The position numbers and the translations under genes were made by a program. A stretch of DNA of 64,000 nucleotides, taken from CAVSPO01 sp963730005. GTDB lineage: Bacteria; Actinomycetota; Actinomycetes; Propionibacteriales; Propionibacteriaceae. The stretch lies in assembly GCA_963730005.1 (NCBI GenBank), contig CAVSPO010000014.1, positions 186,001 to 250,000 on the forward strand, in the 5' to 3' direction. The notes below the pieces were generated by a model. It saw only the letters and a list, made by a program, of their open reading frames with translations. It ran no database searches and had not been told where the DNA came from. Shown here piece by piece: positions 17,309 to 26,027 of this stretch. Position 1 is the first letter of the stretch; the number at the start of each line of letters is the position of its first letter.

Positions 17309-17674
17309 ATGGCCAATCTGGTTGAGGGTGTTGGCGCGGCCGCGCTGCGCACGGACGTTCCGGAGTTTCGTCCCGGTGACTCCGTGCGTGTCCACGTGAA
17401 GGTCATCGAGGGCAACCGCTCCCGTGTGCAGATCTTCGCAGGCACCGTGCTTGGGCGCAGCGGCGGCGGTGTGCAGGAGACCTTCACGGTCCGTAAGGTG
17501 TCTTTCGGTGTAGGTGTTGAGCGTACCTTCCCGGTGCACAGCCCGATCATCGAGATGATCGAGGTCGAACGTCTGGGTGCCGTGCGGCGGGCGAAGCTGT
17601 ACTACCTGCGCGATCGTCGCGGCAAAGCTGCCAAGATCAAGGAACGTCGCGGGGCCAGGCCCGAGAAGGCCTGA
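17309..17674 (+). CDS. rplS: 50S ribosomal protein L19
   Basis: L19 lies at the interface of the two ribosomal subunits. The 121-aa protein has the family landmarks FRPGDSVRVHVKVIEG, RVQIFAGTVLGRSG, FTVRKVSFGVGVERTFPVHSP and KLYYLRDRRGKAAKIKERR. ATG at 17309 gives the normal length; the frame is open far upstream across the IS end but without homology. Two strong hairpins follow. Confidence 0.96.
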   Translation: MANLVEGVGAAALRTDVPEFRPGDSVRVHVKVIEGNRSRVQIFAGTVLGRSGGGVQETFTVRKVSFGVGVERTFPVHSPIIEMIEVERLGAVRRAKLYYLRDRRGKAAKIKERRGARPEKA

Positions 17675-17695
17675 GCATCGCACAATCAAAGAAGA

Positions 17696-17725
17696 CGAGG
17701 GCCCCCGGTCAACCGGGGGCCCTCG
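17696..17725 (+). terminator. Terminator after rplS
   Basis: CGAGGGCCCCCGG pairs perfectly (13 bp) with CCGGGGGCCCTCG across a TCAA loop, directly downstream of rplS. Confidence 0.85.
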
Positions 17726-17760
17726 TCGCGTTCTGGCGCAGCAAGTCCTGAAGAGCGCGA

Positions 17761-17789
17761 TCCCGGTCTGCTCACGGAGCAGACCGGGA
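17761..17789. terminator. Second hairpin between convergent genes
   Basis: TCCCGGTCTGCTC and GAGCAGACCGGGA form a perfect 13-bp stem with an ACG loop, 29 nt before the stop of the minus-strand lyase gene. It is placed to end transcription from either side, most likely that of the lyase. Confidence 0.75.
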
Positions 17790-17817
17790 ATGAGCTGACA
17801 GCGACCGGCTCAGGGTT

Positions 17818-19266
17818 CTAGAGACTGTCGCCGAAGTCGTTGCGGAAGGCTTTCACGAGGTCTGCCGCCCAGTCGGTGACAGGCTCGAGCCTGCCGCAGA
17901 AGAAGCGGAGCACCTTGGGCTCCTCCGTCCACCGCAAGCCGCCGATCAGCTCGCGGTGTTCGTAGAGCCAGGCGATGCGGTCAACGGCATACTCCACCTG
18001 CGACAGCGTGTAGACGCGACGCGGCATGGCAAAGCGGACCAACTCCATGTCCGCCAGCGGCTCGGTGCCGTCGGGCTCCCGCTCCTCACTCAAGGTGCCA
18101 CGCTCCATGGTGCGGATCGCGCCGGAGATGTACACGGCGGCCGCCAGACAGGCTGCCGGGTACTGGGTCTGCGGGATGTGCGGCAGGAAAGCCCGCGCAT
18201 CCACGTGGCAGCCCAGACCGCCGGCCGGGGTGACCACCGGCACGCCCCGGTCGAGCAGCCGGTCGACCATGTGCGCGATGTACTGCGGGCCTTGGCCGAT
18301 GTTGTCGAGGTCCATCAACTCGTCGAAGCCGACCGCCATTGCTTCCATCTCGCGTACCGACATGCCGCCGTAGGTCAGGAAGCCCTCGTAGAGCGGGACC
18401 AATTCGCGCATGACCTTGAAGTCGGTCTCGTCACGAACGACGATGCCGCCGCCGCGCGCGCAGGTGAGCTTGCGGGCGGAGAAGTAGACGATGTCGCACA
18501 GGTCGGCCGTCTCCAGCACGATGTCCTCGAGGGGACGGTCCTTCTCGGCTTCCTCGCGTTCGTGGATGAACCAGAGGTTGTCCGAGAGCAATGAGGCGTC
18601 CAGAATCAGCCGAAGGCCGTGTTCGCGGCACACCGCGCTGACCTCGCGCAGGTTCGCCATCGAGAATGGCTGGCCGCCGATCAGGTTGGTGCCCGACTCC
18701 ATCCGGACGAACGGGATGCGGTCGACTCCGACCCGGGCGATGCACTCACGCAGCTTGTCGATGTCCATGTTGCCCTTGAAGGGCAGGTCAGAGGTGATCT
18801 GCAGCCCGGCGTCGCTGACCAGCTCCTCGACCTTCCCGCCGCGAATCGTGATGTGGCTCTTGGAGGTGGTGAAGTGGTAGTTCATCGGCACCGTGTCGCC
18901 GTCGCGCACGAAACAAGCCGAGATGATGTTCTCGCAGGCGCGGCCCTGGTGAGCGGGCAGGAAATTGGGCATGCCGAAGATGCGGACCACACGCTCCTTC
19001 AAGCGTTCGAAACTGGCCGAACCTGCGTAGGCGTCGTCAGCTCGCAACATGGCCGCCTGCTGCAGATCGCTCATGGCGTTGACGCCCGAGTCAGTCAGCA
19101 TGTCCATGTAGATGTCGCTCGTGCTGAGCATGTAGGTGTTGAAACCGGCCTCGGAGATGGCTTCCAGGCGCCGCTCAACCGGGGGCAGGTTCAGTTTCTG
19201 GACGATGCGCACCTTGTGCATCTCGAGCGGAATGCGCATCCCGTTCGAGAACTTGACGTTTGCCAT
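17818..19266 (-). CDS. Tyrosine phenol-lyase/tryptophanase-family PLP enzyme, divergent
   Basis: The 482-aa protein aligns by eye along its length with beta-eliminating lyases, which split tyrosine or tryptophan to phenol or indole, pyruvate and ammonia. Conserved are AYAGS (Tyr80), HQGRACEN (Arg109), NLIGGQP (Asn194), Asp223, the PLP lysine Lys266 in SARKL, YEGFLTYGG, TMERG (Arg389) and MPRRVYT (Arg417, carboxylate site). The Arg in TMERG is the tyrosine phenol-lyase type; tryptophanases have a hydrophobic residue there. However, the arginine three residues after the PLP-binding Asp (Arg217 in Citrobacter TPL) is Leu226. Substrate is therefore unsure. ATG at 19266 has GGAG upstream. It is convergent with rplS and divergent from lepB. 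Confidence 0.8.
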   Translation of the reverse strand: MANVKFSNGMRIPLEMHKVRIVQKLNLPPVERRLEAISEAGFNTYMLSTSDIYMDMLTDSGVNAMSDLQQAAMLRADDAYAGSASFERLKERVVRIFGMPNFLPAHQGRACENIISACFVRDGDTVPMNYHFTTSKSHITIRGGKVEELVSDAGLQITSDLPFKGNMDIDKLRECIARVGVDRIPFVRMESGTNLIGGQPFSMANLREVSAVCREHGLRLILDASLLSDNLWFIHEREEAEKDRPLEDIVLETADLCDIVYFSARKLTCARGGGIVVRDETDFKVMRELVPLYEGFLTYGGMSVREMEAMAVGFDELMDLDNIGQGPQYIAHMVDRLLDRGVPVVTPAGGLGCHVDARAFLPHIPQTQYPAACLAAAVYISGAIRTMERGTLSEEREPDGTEPLADMELVRFAMPRRVYTLSQVEYAVDRIAWLYEHRELIGGLRWTEEPKVLRFFCGRLEPVTDWAADLVKAFRNDFGDSL

Positions 19267-19465
19267 GGGCGTTGCTCCGTATTGGACTGAGAGGGGTTGT
19301 TTCGGATCAACTCTGCACCGAAATCGGTTGGTCTCGGGCCCCGTCTCACCACGGTCGCCTTGACTCGGAGGTCAGCCTGTCGAACACGGGTCGGCGGGCC
19401 CGCTGGGCCTACACTTGACGAGTCGCCTGGCGTGGGCGGACGGATAGTTTCTTGGGGGCGATCAG

Positions 19466-20287
19466 GTGCGAGAGCAGGACCAGGACGTGCCGGCCACTGG
19501 GCCGGCGGTCTCCTCCGCTGCGGACGAGCCACCCACGGGTGCGGGCCGGGGGCGGGTTGGCCGCGCCGGGTCGTGGCTGGGTGAGCTGGCTATTGTCCTG
19601 GTGATCGCCTTGACCATCTCTGCGCTCTTGCGCGCGTTCGTCTTCCAGATCTTCGAGATTCCCTCGGGCTCGATGGAGAACACGCTCAAGGTCAACGACC
19701 GGGTAGCAGCGGTCAAGCTGAAGGACTTCCAGCGCGGTGACATCGTCGTCTTCGAGGATCCTGCCGGCTGGTTGCCGCCCGCGCCGTCGTCCACCAGCCC
19801 GGCGCGCCGAGCCCTCGAGCTGGTTGGGCTGCTGCCTGACAGCAGCAAGAACTACCTGATCAAGCGCGTCGTCGGGATGCCGGGCGACCAGGTGAAGTGC
19901 TGTGAACCCGACGGTCGAATCACCGTCAACGGGGTGCCGCTCGACGAGACCAGCTACCTGTACTCGGTGAACGGACAGCAGGTGAGTCCCTCCGACATGG
20001 AGTTCGACGTCGTGGTGCCGCGCGACCGCATCTTCGTGCTCGGCGATCATCGCAACGCCTCAGGCGATTCGCGCTACCACCTGTGTGACGCCGCCCGGGC
20101 GGGCATGCCACCGGGCATGACGGCCTTCCCCCCTGTTTCTGACGTGGTCGGGCCCGCGGAAGCCCTGGTGGCGCCGCTGAACCGGATCACCAGCTTCAAC
20201 CCTCCCAGCACCTATGCGAACGTTCCAGACGCTGCTTCGGCACCAGTTGCGCCCACCATCACAGTCGAAGGCCGATCCTGCCGGTGA
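19466..20287 (+). CDS. lepB: Signal peptidase I
   Basis: LepB cleaves signal peptides from exported proteins at the outer face of the membrane. The 273-aa protein has a proline-rich cytoplasmic N-terminus, one membrane helix (about residues 41-60), the catalytic Ser69 in PSGSM, catalytic Lys133 in YLIKRVVG, MPGDQV and the GDHRNASGDSR box. An insert of about 25 residues (WLPPAPSSTSPARR and following) separates the Ser and Lys boxes. Start GTG at 19466; GGGGGCG upstream may serve as a ribosome-binding site. It overlaps rnhB by 4 nt. Confidence 0.94.
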   Translation: MREQDQDVPATGPAVSSAADEPPTGAGRGRVGRAGSWLGELAIVLVIALTISALLRAFVFQIFEIPSGSMENTLKVNDRVAAVKLKDFQRGDIVVFEDPAGWLPPAPSSTSPARRALELVGLLPDSSKNYLIKRVVGMPGDQVKCCEPDGRITVNGVPLDETSYLYSVNGQQVSPSDMEFDVVVPRDRIFVLGDHRNASGDSRYHLCDAARAGMPPGMTAFPPVSDVVGPAEALVAPLNRITSFNPPSTYANVPDAASAPVAPTITVEGRSCR

Positions 20288-20925
20288 TGATCAGGCCGGG
20301 GCGAGGCATCTACGGCTACGAGCGGGCACTGACCCGTGCGGGTTTCGGCCCGGTGGCCGGAGCTGACGAGGCGGGACGGGGTGCCTGCGCCGGTCCGTTG
20401 GTGGCCGCAGCCGTGATCCTTGGCGACGGTGGGGCGCGCCGTATCGAGGGCCTGAACGACTCCAAGCAGCTGACGGCCCGGGCGCGCGAGGAGTTGCACG
20501 ACGAGATCTGGGCCAAGGCCGTTGCTGTTGCGTGGGTGCGCATCGAAGCCGGCGAATGCGACCGACTGGGCATGCATCAGGCCGACCTGCAAGGCTTGCG
20601 GCGTGCGCTGCTGCAGCTCGATCCGGCTCCCGGGTTCGCTCTGACCGACGGTTTTCCCGTCCAGGGGCTGCCCTGCGAGGGTTTGGCCATCTGGAAGGGC
20701 GATCAGGTGGCGGCCTGTGTCAGCGCTGCCTCCATCATCGCGAAGGTGACCCGCGACCGAATCATGAACGAATTCGACGCTCGGTTCCCGGGCTACGGTT
20801 TTGGTGAACACAAGGGCTATTGCACTGCTGCGCATCAGGAGAGGCTCGAGTCACTGGGCCCAAGCGCCGTGCACCGGCTGCGGTACGCGAACGTACAGCG
20901 AGCCGCTAGAGTGGCCTCACCATGA
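20284..20925 (+). CDS. rnhB: Ribonuclease HII
   Basis: RNase HII removes ribonucleotides from DNA and RNA of hybrids. The 213-aa protein has the active-site motif GADEAGRGACAGPL (Asp and Glu), NDSKQLTAR, and the later acidic site in ALTDGFPVQG plus SIIAKVTRDR. The GTG start overlaps the lepB stop (GTGA) and the end overlaps the DUF2469 gene (ATGA), so the genes form one coupled operon. Confidence 0.95.
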   Translation: MMIRPGRGIYGYERALTRAGFGPVAGADEAGRGACAGPLVAAAVILGDGGARRIEGLNDSKQLTARAREELHDEIWAKAVAVAWVRIEAGECDRLGMHQADLQGLRRALLQLDPAPGFALTDGFPVQGLPCEGLAIWKGDQVAACVSAASIIAKVTRDRIMNEFDARFPGYGFGEHKGYCTAAHQERLESLGPSAVHRLRYANVQRAARVASP

Positions 20926-21236
20926 GCGCCGATGACCTTGAGCAGTATGAGAGCAAGCTCGAACTCGAGCTCTACCGCGAGTATCGCGATGTGGTGGACA
21001 TCTTCACCTACGCCGTTGAGACCGAGCGTCGCTTCTACCTGTGCAACGCCGTCGACCTCAAGGTTCGCACCGAGGGTGGAGACGTCTATTACGAGGTGTC
21101 CATGGGGGACGCCTGGGTCTGGGACATGTACCGACCGGCACGATTCGTGAAATCGGCGAAGGTGCTCACCTTCCGTGACGTGTCGATCGAGGAGATCCAA
21201 CACTCCGAGCTGCAGATGCCTGAGGGCCAGTCCTAG
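20922..21236 (+). CDS. DUF2469 family protein
   Basis: This 104-aa protein belongs to a small actinobacterial family of unknown function almost always found between rnhB and yraN. The typical start MSADDLEQYESKLELELYREYRDVV and the segments VDIFTYAVETERRFYLCN and DAWVWDMYRPARFV are present. It is acidic and without signal or membrane segments, so cytoplasmic. It overlaps rnhB by 4 nt. Confidence 0.92.
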   Translation: MSADDLEQYESKLELELYREYRDVVDIFTYAVETERRFYLCNAVDLKVRTEGGDVYYEVSMGDAWVWDMYRPARFVKSAKVLTFRDVSIEEIQHSELQMPEGQS

Positions 21237-21362
21237 CTGGTTGCGCTTCGACGGCGGGGGCCTGGGTCGGCTGTGGACAAGTGGGCCCCGGGCCGGATGT
21301 GCTGTGGATGGTGATCGATGCCTGCGCCTGCCGGGGACAGTGTCCCTGGAGGTGGTCACGTG

Positions 21363-21725
21363 ATGTCGAGTGTGGGCAGAACAGGTGAAGAGCAGGCGGC
21401 CAGATATTGCGAGTCGCTGGGTTGGGCGGTGGTCGATCGGAACTGGCGATGCGAGCTGGGCGAGCTTGATCTGGTGTGTCTGGAGCCGGTAGCTGACGGG
21501 CTTCCCACCGGCGTGGCGGTTGAGGTCAAGACCAGGACCGGCACCGGTTTCGGGGAGCCGCTCGAGGCGATCACCGCAGCCAAGCTGGCCAGGCTGCGCC
21601 GGCTGGCGGGGGTGTGGGCGGCCCAGCACAACGGCGAGGTGTCCGGGGTACGGCTGGACGGAATCGGGATCCTCAAGTATCCCGGGTGGGCGCCGCTGGT
21701 GACGCACGTCAGGGGTATGGCGTGA
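21363..21725 (+). CDS. YraN/UPF0102 family protein (restriction-endonuclease-like fold)
   Basis: The 120-aa protein has the family's G(R/E)xGEEQAARY start, the GELDLV motif and VEVKTRT, together forming a nuclease-like acidic/lysine site (D-ExK type). No activity is firmly known. ATG at 21363 is used; GTG at 21360 is equally possible with GGAGG 7 nt upstream. Its stop overlaps the comM start (GTGA). Confidence 0.88.
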   Translation: MSSVGRTGEEQAARYCESLGWAVVDRNWRCELGELDLVCLEPVADGLPTGVAVEVKTRTGTGFGEPLEAITAAKLARLRRLAGVWAAQHNGEVSGVRLDGIGILKYPGWAPLVTHVRGMA

Positions 21726-23254
21726 CCTCGACCTCGGCCTGGTCCGTGGCACTGATCGGCATGGAGGGCACGCTGGTCGAGGTTGAAGCCTCCATCGGGG
21801 CTGGGCTGCCTCGCACCGTGCTGGTCGGGTTGCCGGACACTGCGCTGTACGAAGCGCGGGACCGTTGCCGGGCTGCCGTGGCCAATGCTGGGCTGTCATG
21901 GCCCAACCAGCTGCTGACCATCAACCTGACCCCGGCCAGCATGCCCAAGGCGGGTAGTCACTACGATCTGGCGATCGTTGCTGCCGTGCTGGCCTGCTCC
22001 CAGGTGGTGCCGCCACAGCTCGCCGCGTCCAGCGTGCTGCTGGGCGAGCTGGGCCTTGACGGTCGCGTGCGTCGCGTCCACGGGGTGCTGCCCGCACTGC
22101 TGGCGGCTCGCCAAGCCGGTTGGCAACGCGCAATCGTTCCAGCCAGTCAGGTGCGTGAAGCCACGCTGGTGGACGGCATCACCGTGTGGGGTGTTTCCTG
22201 CCTGGCCGATCTGGTCGAGGTGTTGCACGGTCGTCCGGTCCTGAATCAACCCGAACGGGAGGCTGCGCAGGCTGACCCGGTCACCTCCTACCAGCCCGAC
22301 CTGTCGGACGTGGTGGGGCAGGACGAGGCGCGCTGGGCGCTGGAGGTGGCGGCAGCCGGTGGCCATCACCTCTTCCTGCACGGACCGCCGGGGGTTGGCA
22401 AGACGATGCTGGCCGAGCGGCTGTCGGGGCTGCTCCCCGATCTTCGGGAAGCGGAGGCGTTGGAAGTGTCAGCCCTGCATTCGCTGGTCGGCGAGGATCT
22501 CGCGGACGGCCTCATCCGTCGTCCTCCTTACTCCGACCCGCACCACAACGCGTCCATGGCGGCGATGGTGGGCGGCGGGAGCCGGGTCGCCCGCCCCGGT
22601 GCGATATCGCTGGCGCATCGCGGCGTCCTCTTTCTTGATGAAGCACCAGAATTCAGTTCCCAGGTGCTGGAGTCGCTGCGGACCCCGCTGGAATCCGGTT
22701 GGGTGTCGATCGCCAGGAGCCAGCTGACGACCCGTTACCCGGCACGCTTTCAGCTTGTGCTGGCGGCCAACCCCTGTCCGTGCGGGATGGCAGCCACAGT
22801 TGGTGCCCATTGCCGTTGCACGCCGATCTCGGTGCGCAGGTACAACGAACGGGTGTCGGGGCCGATCCTGGACCGCATCGACATCCATCAGAACCTGGTG
22901 CCGCTGCGTCGAGCTTTGCTGAGCCAGCAGGGAGCGGCCGGGGAGTCAACCGCCTTGGTGGCGGCCCGGGTGGCGCAGGCCCGCGAGCGGCAGGCGCGTC
23001 GGTTGCGCGACACCAGCTGGTTGGTGAACGCCGAGGTGGCGGGTGCCTACCTGCGCAAGCGGCTGCCCCGCCCCCACGGCTCGGAGTTGATCGATCGGGC
23101 AGTTGTGTCTGGGCAAGTGAGTGCCCGAGGGCTCGACAAGGTATTGCGGCTGAGCTGGACGCTCTGTGACTTGGCCGGGCGCGACCGGCCGAACCGCAAC
23201 GACGTCGCGGCCAGCATCGCGCTGCGCCGCGGGGAATGGGCTGGTGCAGCATGA
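21722..23254 (+). CDS. comM: ComM/YifB-family AAA+ ATPase (Mg-chelatase-like)
   Basis: ComM-type helicases promote branch migration during integration of transforming DNA. The protein of about 510 aa has the N-terminal Lon-like domain (GMEGTLVEVEASIGAGLPRTVLVGLPD), Walker A GPPGVGKT, Walker B-type LFLDEAPEF, and the cysteine-bearing NPCPCG...CRC segment of the family. GTG at 21722 overlaps yraN and the end overlaps dprA by 4 nt. The comM-dprA pairing is the usual one. Confidence 0.94.
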   Translation: MTSTSAWSVALIGMEGTLVEVEASIGAGLPRTVLVGLPDTALYEARDRCRAAVANAGLSWPNQLLTINLTPASMPKAGSHYDLAIVAAVLACSQVVPPQLAASSVLLGELGLDGRVRRVHGVLPALLAARQAGWQRAIVPASQVREATLVDGITVWGVSCLADLVEVLHGRPVLNQPEREAAQADPVTSYQPDLSDVVGQDEARWALEVAAAGGHHLFLHGPPGVGKTMLAERLSGLLPDLREAEALEVSALHSLVGEDLADGLIRRPPYSDPHHNASMAAMVGGGSRVARPGAISLAHRGVLFLDEAPEFSSQVLESLRTPLESGWVSIARSQLTTRYPARFQLVLAANPCPCGMAATVGAHCRCTPISVRRYNERVSGPILDRIDIHQNLVPLRRALLSQQGAAGESTALVAARVAQARERQARRLRDTSWLVNAEVAGAYLRKRLPRPHGSELIDRAVVSGQVSARGLDKVLRLSWTLCDLAGRDRPNRNDVAASIALRRGEWAGAA

Positions 23255-24420
23255 CCATCGGGTACGACTGGACGCCGGAACGAGTGGCCCGGGCGGCACT
23301 GACGTTCGTCTGTGAGGCAGCCAACCCGCTGCTCGGCCCCGTGGTGACAGAGCATGGGGCTGTCGCAATCCTCGACGACCTGCGCAACCGCGATGACGAT
23401 TCAGCCTGGTGTCGCCGGGCTCAGGCCATTGACGTCCAGGCGCTGGTGGAACAGTCGGAGGGGCTGCGGTTGCGCTTCGTGATTCCCGACGACCCGGAGT
23501 GGCCCGAACAGCTGAGTGCCCTGGCGCTGGTTGAGCCCGTGCAGGGTATGGCCGGGCCACCTCACGGGTTGTGGCTCAAAGGTCCCGGCGACCTGGCAAG
23601 GTGGGCCAGCTCGTCGGTCGCGCTGGTCGGGTCCCGGGCGGCCACCCGCTACGGGGAGGCGGTGGCCACCGAGCTGGCAGCCGACCTGGTGCAGGCCGGC
23701 GTCAGCGGCCCATCGGCTCAGAATGGCTGGGTTGTCGTTTCCGGTGGAGCCTACGGCATCGACACTGCCGCCCACCGGGGGGCGCTGGCGGGGGAGGGCA
23801 GGACCATCGCGGTGCTCGCCGGGGGGCTGGACGAGTGCTATCCGCGCTCCAACTCGCGTCTGTTCGAGGAGCTGGGCAGCCATCAGCTGCTGGTGTCCGA
23901 GGTGCCCCCAGGGATCCGACCGAGCCGCGCCGGGTTCCTGGCCCGGAACCGGCTGATCGCGGCACTCACTGCCGGCACAGTGGTCATTGAGGCTGCCGCC
24001 CGATCCGGTGCGCGAAACACGGCGAACTGGGCGGGGCAGCTGGGACGGCTGGTGATGGCGGTGCCCGGTTCGGTGCACTCGTCCATGTCGGTCAGTTGTC
24101 ACCGGATGATCCGTGATGGTGAAGCCACGCTGGTTTCCAGCGCCGACGATGTCCTCGCCCTGCTGCAGCCGATGGGGCAGGGGCCGCTGTTAGAATTCGG
24201 TGGGGTGGCTCGTCCACTGGATGACTTGCCCGAGGATCAGTTGCGGGTCCGAGAGGCGTTGCCTGCCCGTGGTGGCAGGTCCGCCGCCGAGCTGAGCCTG
24301 CTTTCCGGGGTGAGTCTGCAGGACTGTCTGGGTGCCCTGGTGGAACTGGAATCCAGGCAACTGGTGGCTCGGGTGGGGGAGACCGGCTGGAAATTGAACC
24401 GTCCGAGCAGGCGGCTCTGA
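23251..24420 (+). CDS. dprA: DNA-processing protein DprA (Smf)
   Basis: DprA binds incoming single-stranded DNA and loads RecA. The 389-aa protein shows the Rossmann-type core VALVGSRAATRYG, VVSGGAYGIDTAAHRGAL, TIAVLAGGLDECYPRSN, SEVPPGIRPSRAGFLARNRLIA and PGSVHS, and a C-terminal winged-helix DprA domain. The body is canonical; a short insert occurs before the SGGAYGID motif. It closes the lepB-dprA operon. Confidence 0.95.
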   Translation: MTIGYDWTPERVARAALTFVCEAANPLLGPVVTEHGAVAILDDLRNRDDDSAWCRRAQAIDVQALVEQSEGLRLRFVIPDDPEWPEQLSALALVEPVQGMAGPPHGLWLKGPGDLARWASSSVALVGSRAATRYGEAVATELAADLVQAGVSGPSAQNGWVVVSGGAYGIDTAAHRGALAGEGRTIAVLAGGLDECYPRSNSRLFEELGSHQLLVSEVPPGIRPSRAGFLARNRLIAALTAGTVVIEAAARSGARNTANWAGQLGRLVMAVPGSVHSSMSVSCHRMIRDGEATLVSSADDVLALLQPMGQGPLLEFGGVARPLDDLPEDQLRVREALPARGGRSAAELSLLSGVSLQDCLGALVELESRQLVARVGETGWKLNRPSRRL

Positions 24421-24525
24421 CGATCAGGCCCCACCCCAAACCCACGGTCACCTTCGTGCGGGTCGGTGTCGGAAGACAGTGGGATCATTGATGTGGACAA
24501 CGACGCAGGAATCGAAGGAGCAGTC

Positions 24526-25512
24526 ATGGACCTGATCCGACTCGGCAATTCGGGGCTGAAAGTCAGCCCGATCACGCTGGGCTGCATGAGTTTCGGAACA
24601 CCCGGCAAGGGAGCGCACAAGTGGGCGCTCGGTGAGGAGGACAGCCGCTCGGTGATTCGCAAGGCCCTGGACGCGGGTGTGACGACCTTCGACACCGCCG
24701 ACATGTACGCGACCGGCCGCAGCGAGGAGATCGTCGGCAAGGCGCTGCGCGACATGGCGAACCGCGACCACGTGGTCATCGCCACCAAGGTCTTCTACCC
24801 GATGAGCGACAACCCCTACGACAGGGGTCTGTCCCGCAAGAACATCATGCGCGCCGTTGATGCCAGCCTGACACGGCTGGGCACCGACCACGTTGACCTC
24901 TACCAGATACACCGTTTCGATCCGAACACCCCGGTGGAAGAGACCATGGAGGCTCTCCACGACGTGGTGAAGGCCGGCAAGGCGCGCTATCTCGGCGCCT
25001 CGTCGATGTGGGCCTGGCAATTCGCGAAGATGCAGTACACCGCGCAGCTGCACGGCTGGACCCGCTTCATCTCGATGCAGGACCACTACAACCTGCTGAT
25101 GCGCGAGGAGGAGCGTGAGATGCTCCCGTTCTGCCTCGACCAGGGCATCGGCGTGTTGCCTTGGTCGCCCGTCGCCCGCGGCAAACTGACTCGCCCCCTC
25201 GGTGTGCACACCCCGCGTCAGGACACCGACATGCTCACGCGAGCCGGCATGTACACGCGCAACCAGGAGTCCGATGCCGCAATTGTCCAGGCTGTCCAGC
25301 GGATTGCCGAGGCTCGCGGCGTCCCGATGGTTCAGGTGGCGCTGGCGTGGGTGATGGCGCAGCCAGCGGTGACCTCGCCAATCGTCGGCGTCACCAAGCT
25401 CACTCACCTGGACGACCCCATCGCTGCTATCGAGCTCAAGCTCACCGAAGATGAGATCGCCGAGCTGGACACCCCCTACACGCCGCGGATGCCGGAGGGG
25501 TACCCGAGCTGA
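24526..25512 (+). CDS. Aldo/keto reductase
   Basis: The 328-aa protein is an NAD(P)H-dependent oxidoreductase of the TIM-barrel AKR superfamily. Visible are LGNSGLKVSPITLG, the catalytic Asp/Tyr in FDTADMYATGRSEEIVG, the Lys in VIATKVF, His in YQIHRFD, and the C-terminal cofactor region IVGVTKLTHLDDPI. Length is normal. ATG at 24526 has AAGGAG 6 nt upstream. Substrate unknown; it resembles the YajO/IolS-like group. Confidence 0.9.
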   Translation: MDLIRLGNSGLKVSPITLGCMSFGTPGKGAHKWALGEEDSRSVIRKALDAGVTTFDTADMYATGRSEEIVGKALRDMANRDHVVIATKVFYPMSDNPYDRGLSRKNIMRAVDASLTRLGTDHVDLYQIHRFDPNTPVEETMEALHDVVKAGKARYLGASSMWAWQFAKMQYTAQLHGWTRFISMQDHYNLLMREEEREMLPFCLDQGIGVLPWSPVARGKLTRPLGVHTPRQDTDMLTRAGMYTRNQESDAAIVQAVQRIAEARGVPMVQVALAWVMAQPAVTSPIVGVTKLTHLDDPIAAIELKLTEDEIAELDTPYTPRMPEGYPS

Positions 25513-25637
25513 GCGGCGTCAGCCACTTGGGCTGTAGCCGCAGGGGGGTGTCAATCGTGGCTGCTGGCAGGGTGGTCGTTGCCGCAATGTGACCCACGCG
25601 TTTGCCCCAGCGCGTCGAATCGGGTGGGATGGACGGC

Positions 25638-25970
25638 ATGATAATCGCACTGCCGATCAACGACGACGAAACGCTGGCGCCCTTCGGTCGCGCTCCCAAC
25701 GTGGCTGTGGTGACTGTGGCCGGCGGTGAGATCACCGACTGGCAGATGCACCAGACCGAGTGGGACGTGCTGCACGACGTCGGGGATCACGGGCAGCATC
25801 ACGCGAGGATGGTCCGCTTCCTCGCCGACAACGGGGTCCAGCATGTTGTTTTCGACCACATGGGGCAGCCAATGCAACACGTGGTTTCCAAGATGGGGAT
25901 CGGCCTGCACCAAGCTGGGTCACTTCAGGCTCGGGAGGCCGCCCGGCAGGCGGCAGTCGCCCTGGGCTAG
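25638..25970 (+). CDS. NifX/NifB-type (dinitrogenase iron-molybdenum cofactor fold) protein
   Basis: The 110-aa protein starts MIIALPIN and has LAPFGRAPNVAVV, a His-rich middle (VGDHGQHHARM) and the VVFDHMGQPMQHVV strand-loop, which match the small ribonuclease-H-like fold of NifX/NifY/VnfX and the MTH1175 group. No nitrogenase gene is present, so a role in metal-cluster handling unrelated to nitrogen fixation is likely but unproven. ATG at 25638 is chosen since GGTGGG lies 9 nt upstream; ATG at 25629 is in frame. Confidence 0.65.
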   Translation: MIIALPINDDETLAPFGRAPNVAVVTVAGGEITDWQMHQTEWDVLHDVGDHGQHHARMVRFLADNGVQHVVFDHMGQPMQHVVSKMGIGLHQAGSLQAREAARQAAVALG

Positions 25971-26027
25971 GCCCACTGTCGCTGCAGTGGCGACTTCGCG
26001 CAACGTTCACCAAGTGAGCTGGTACAC

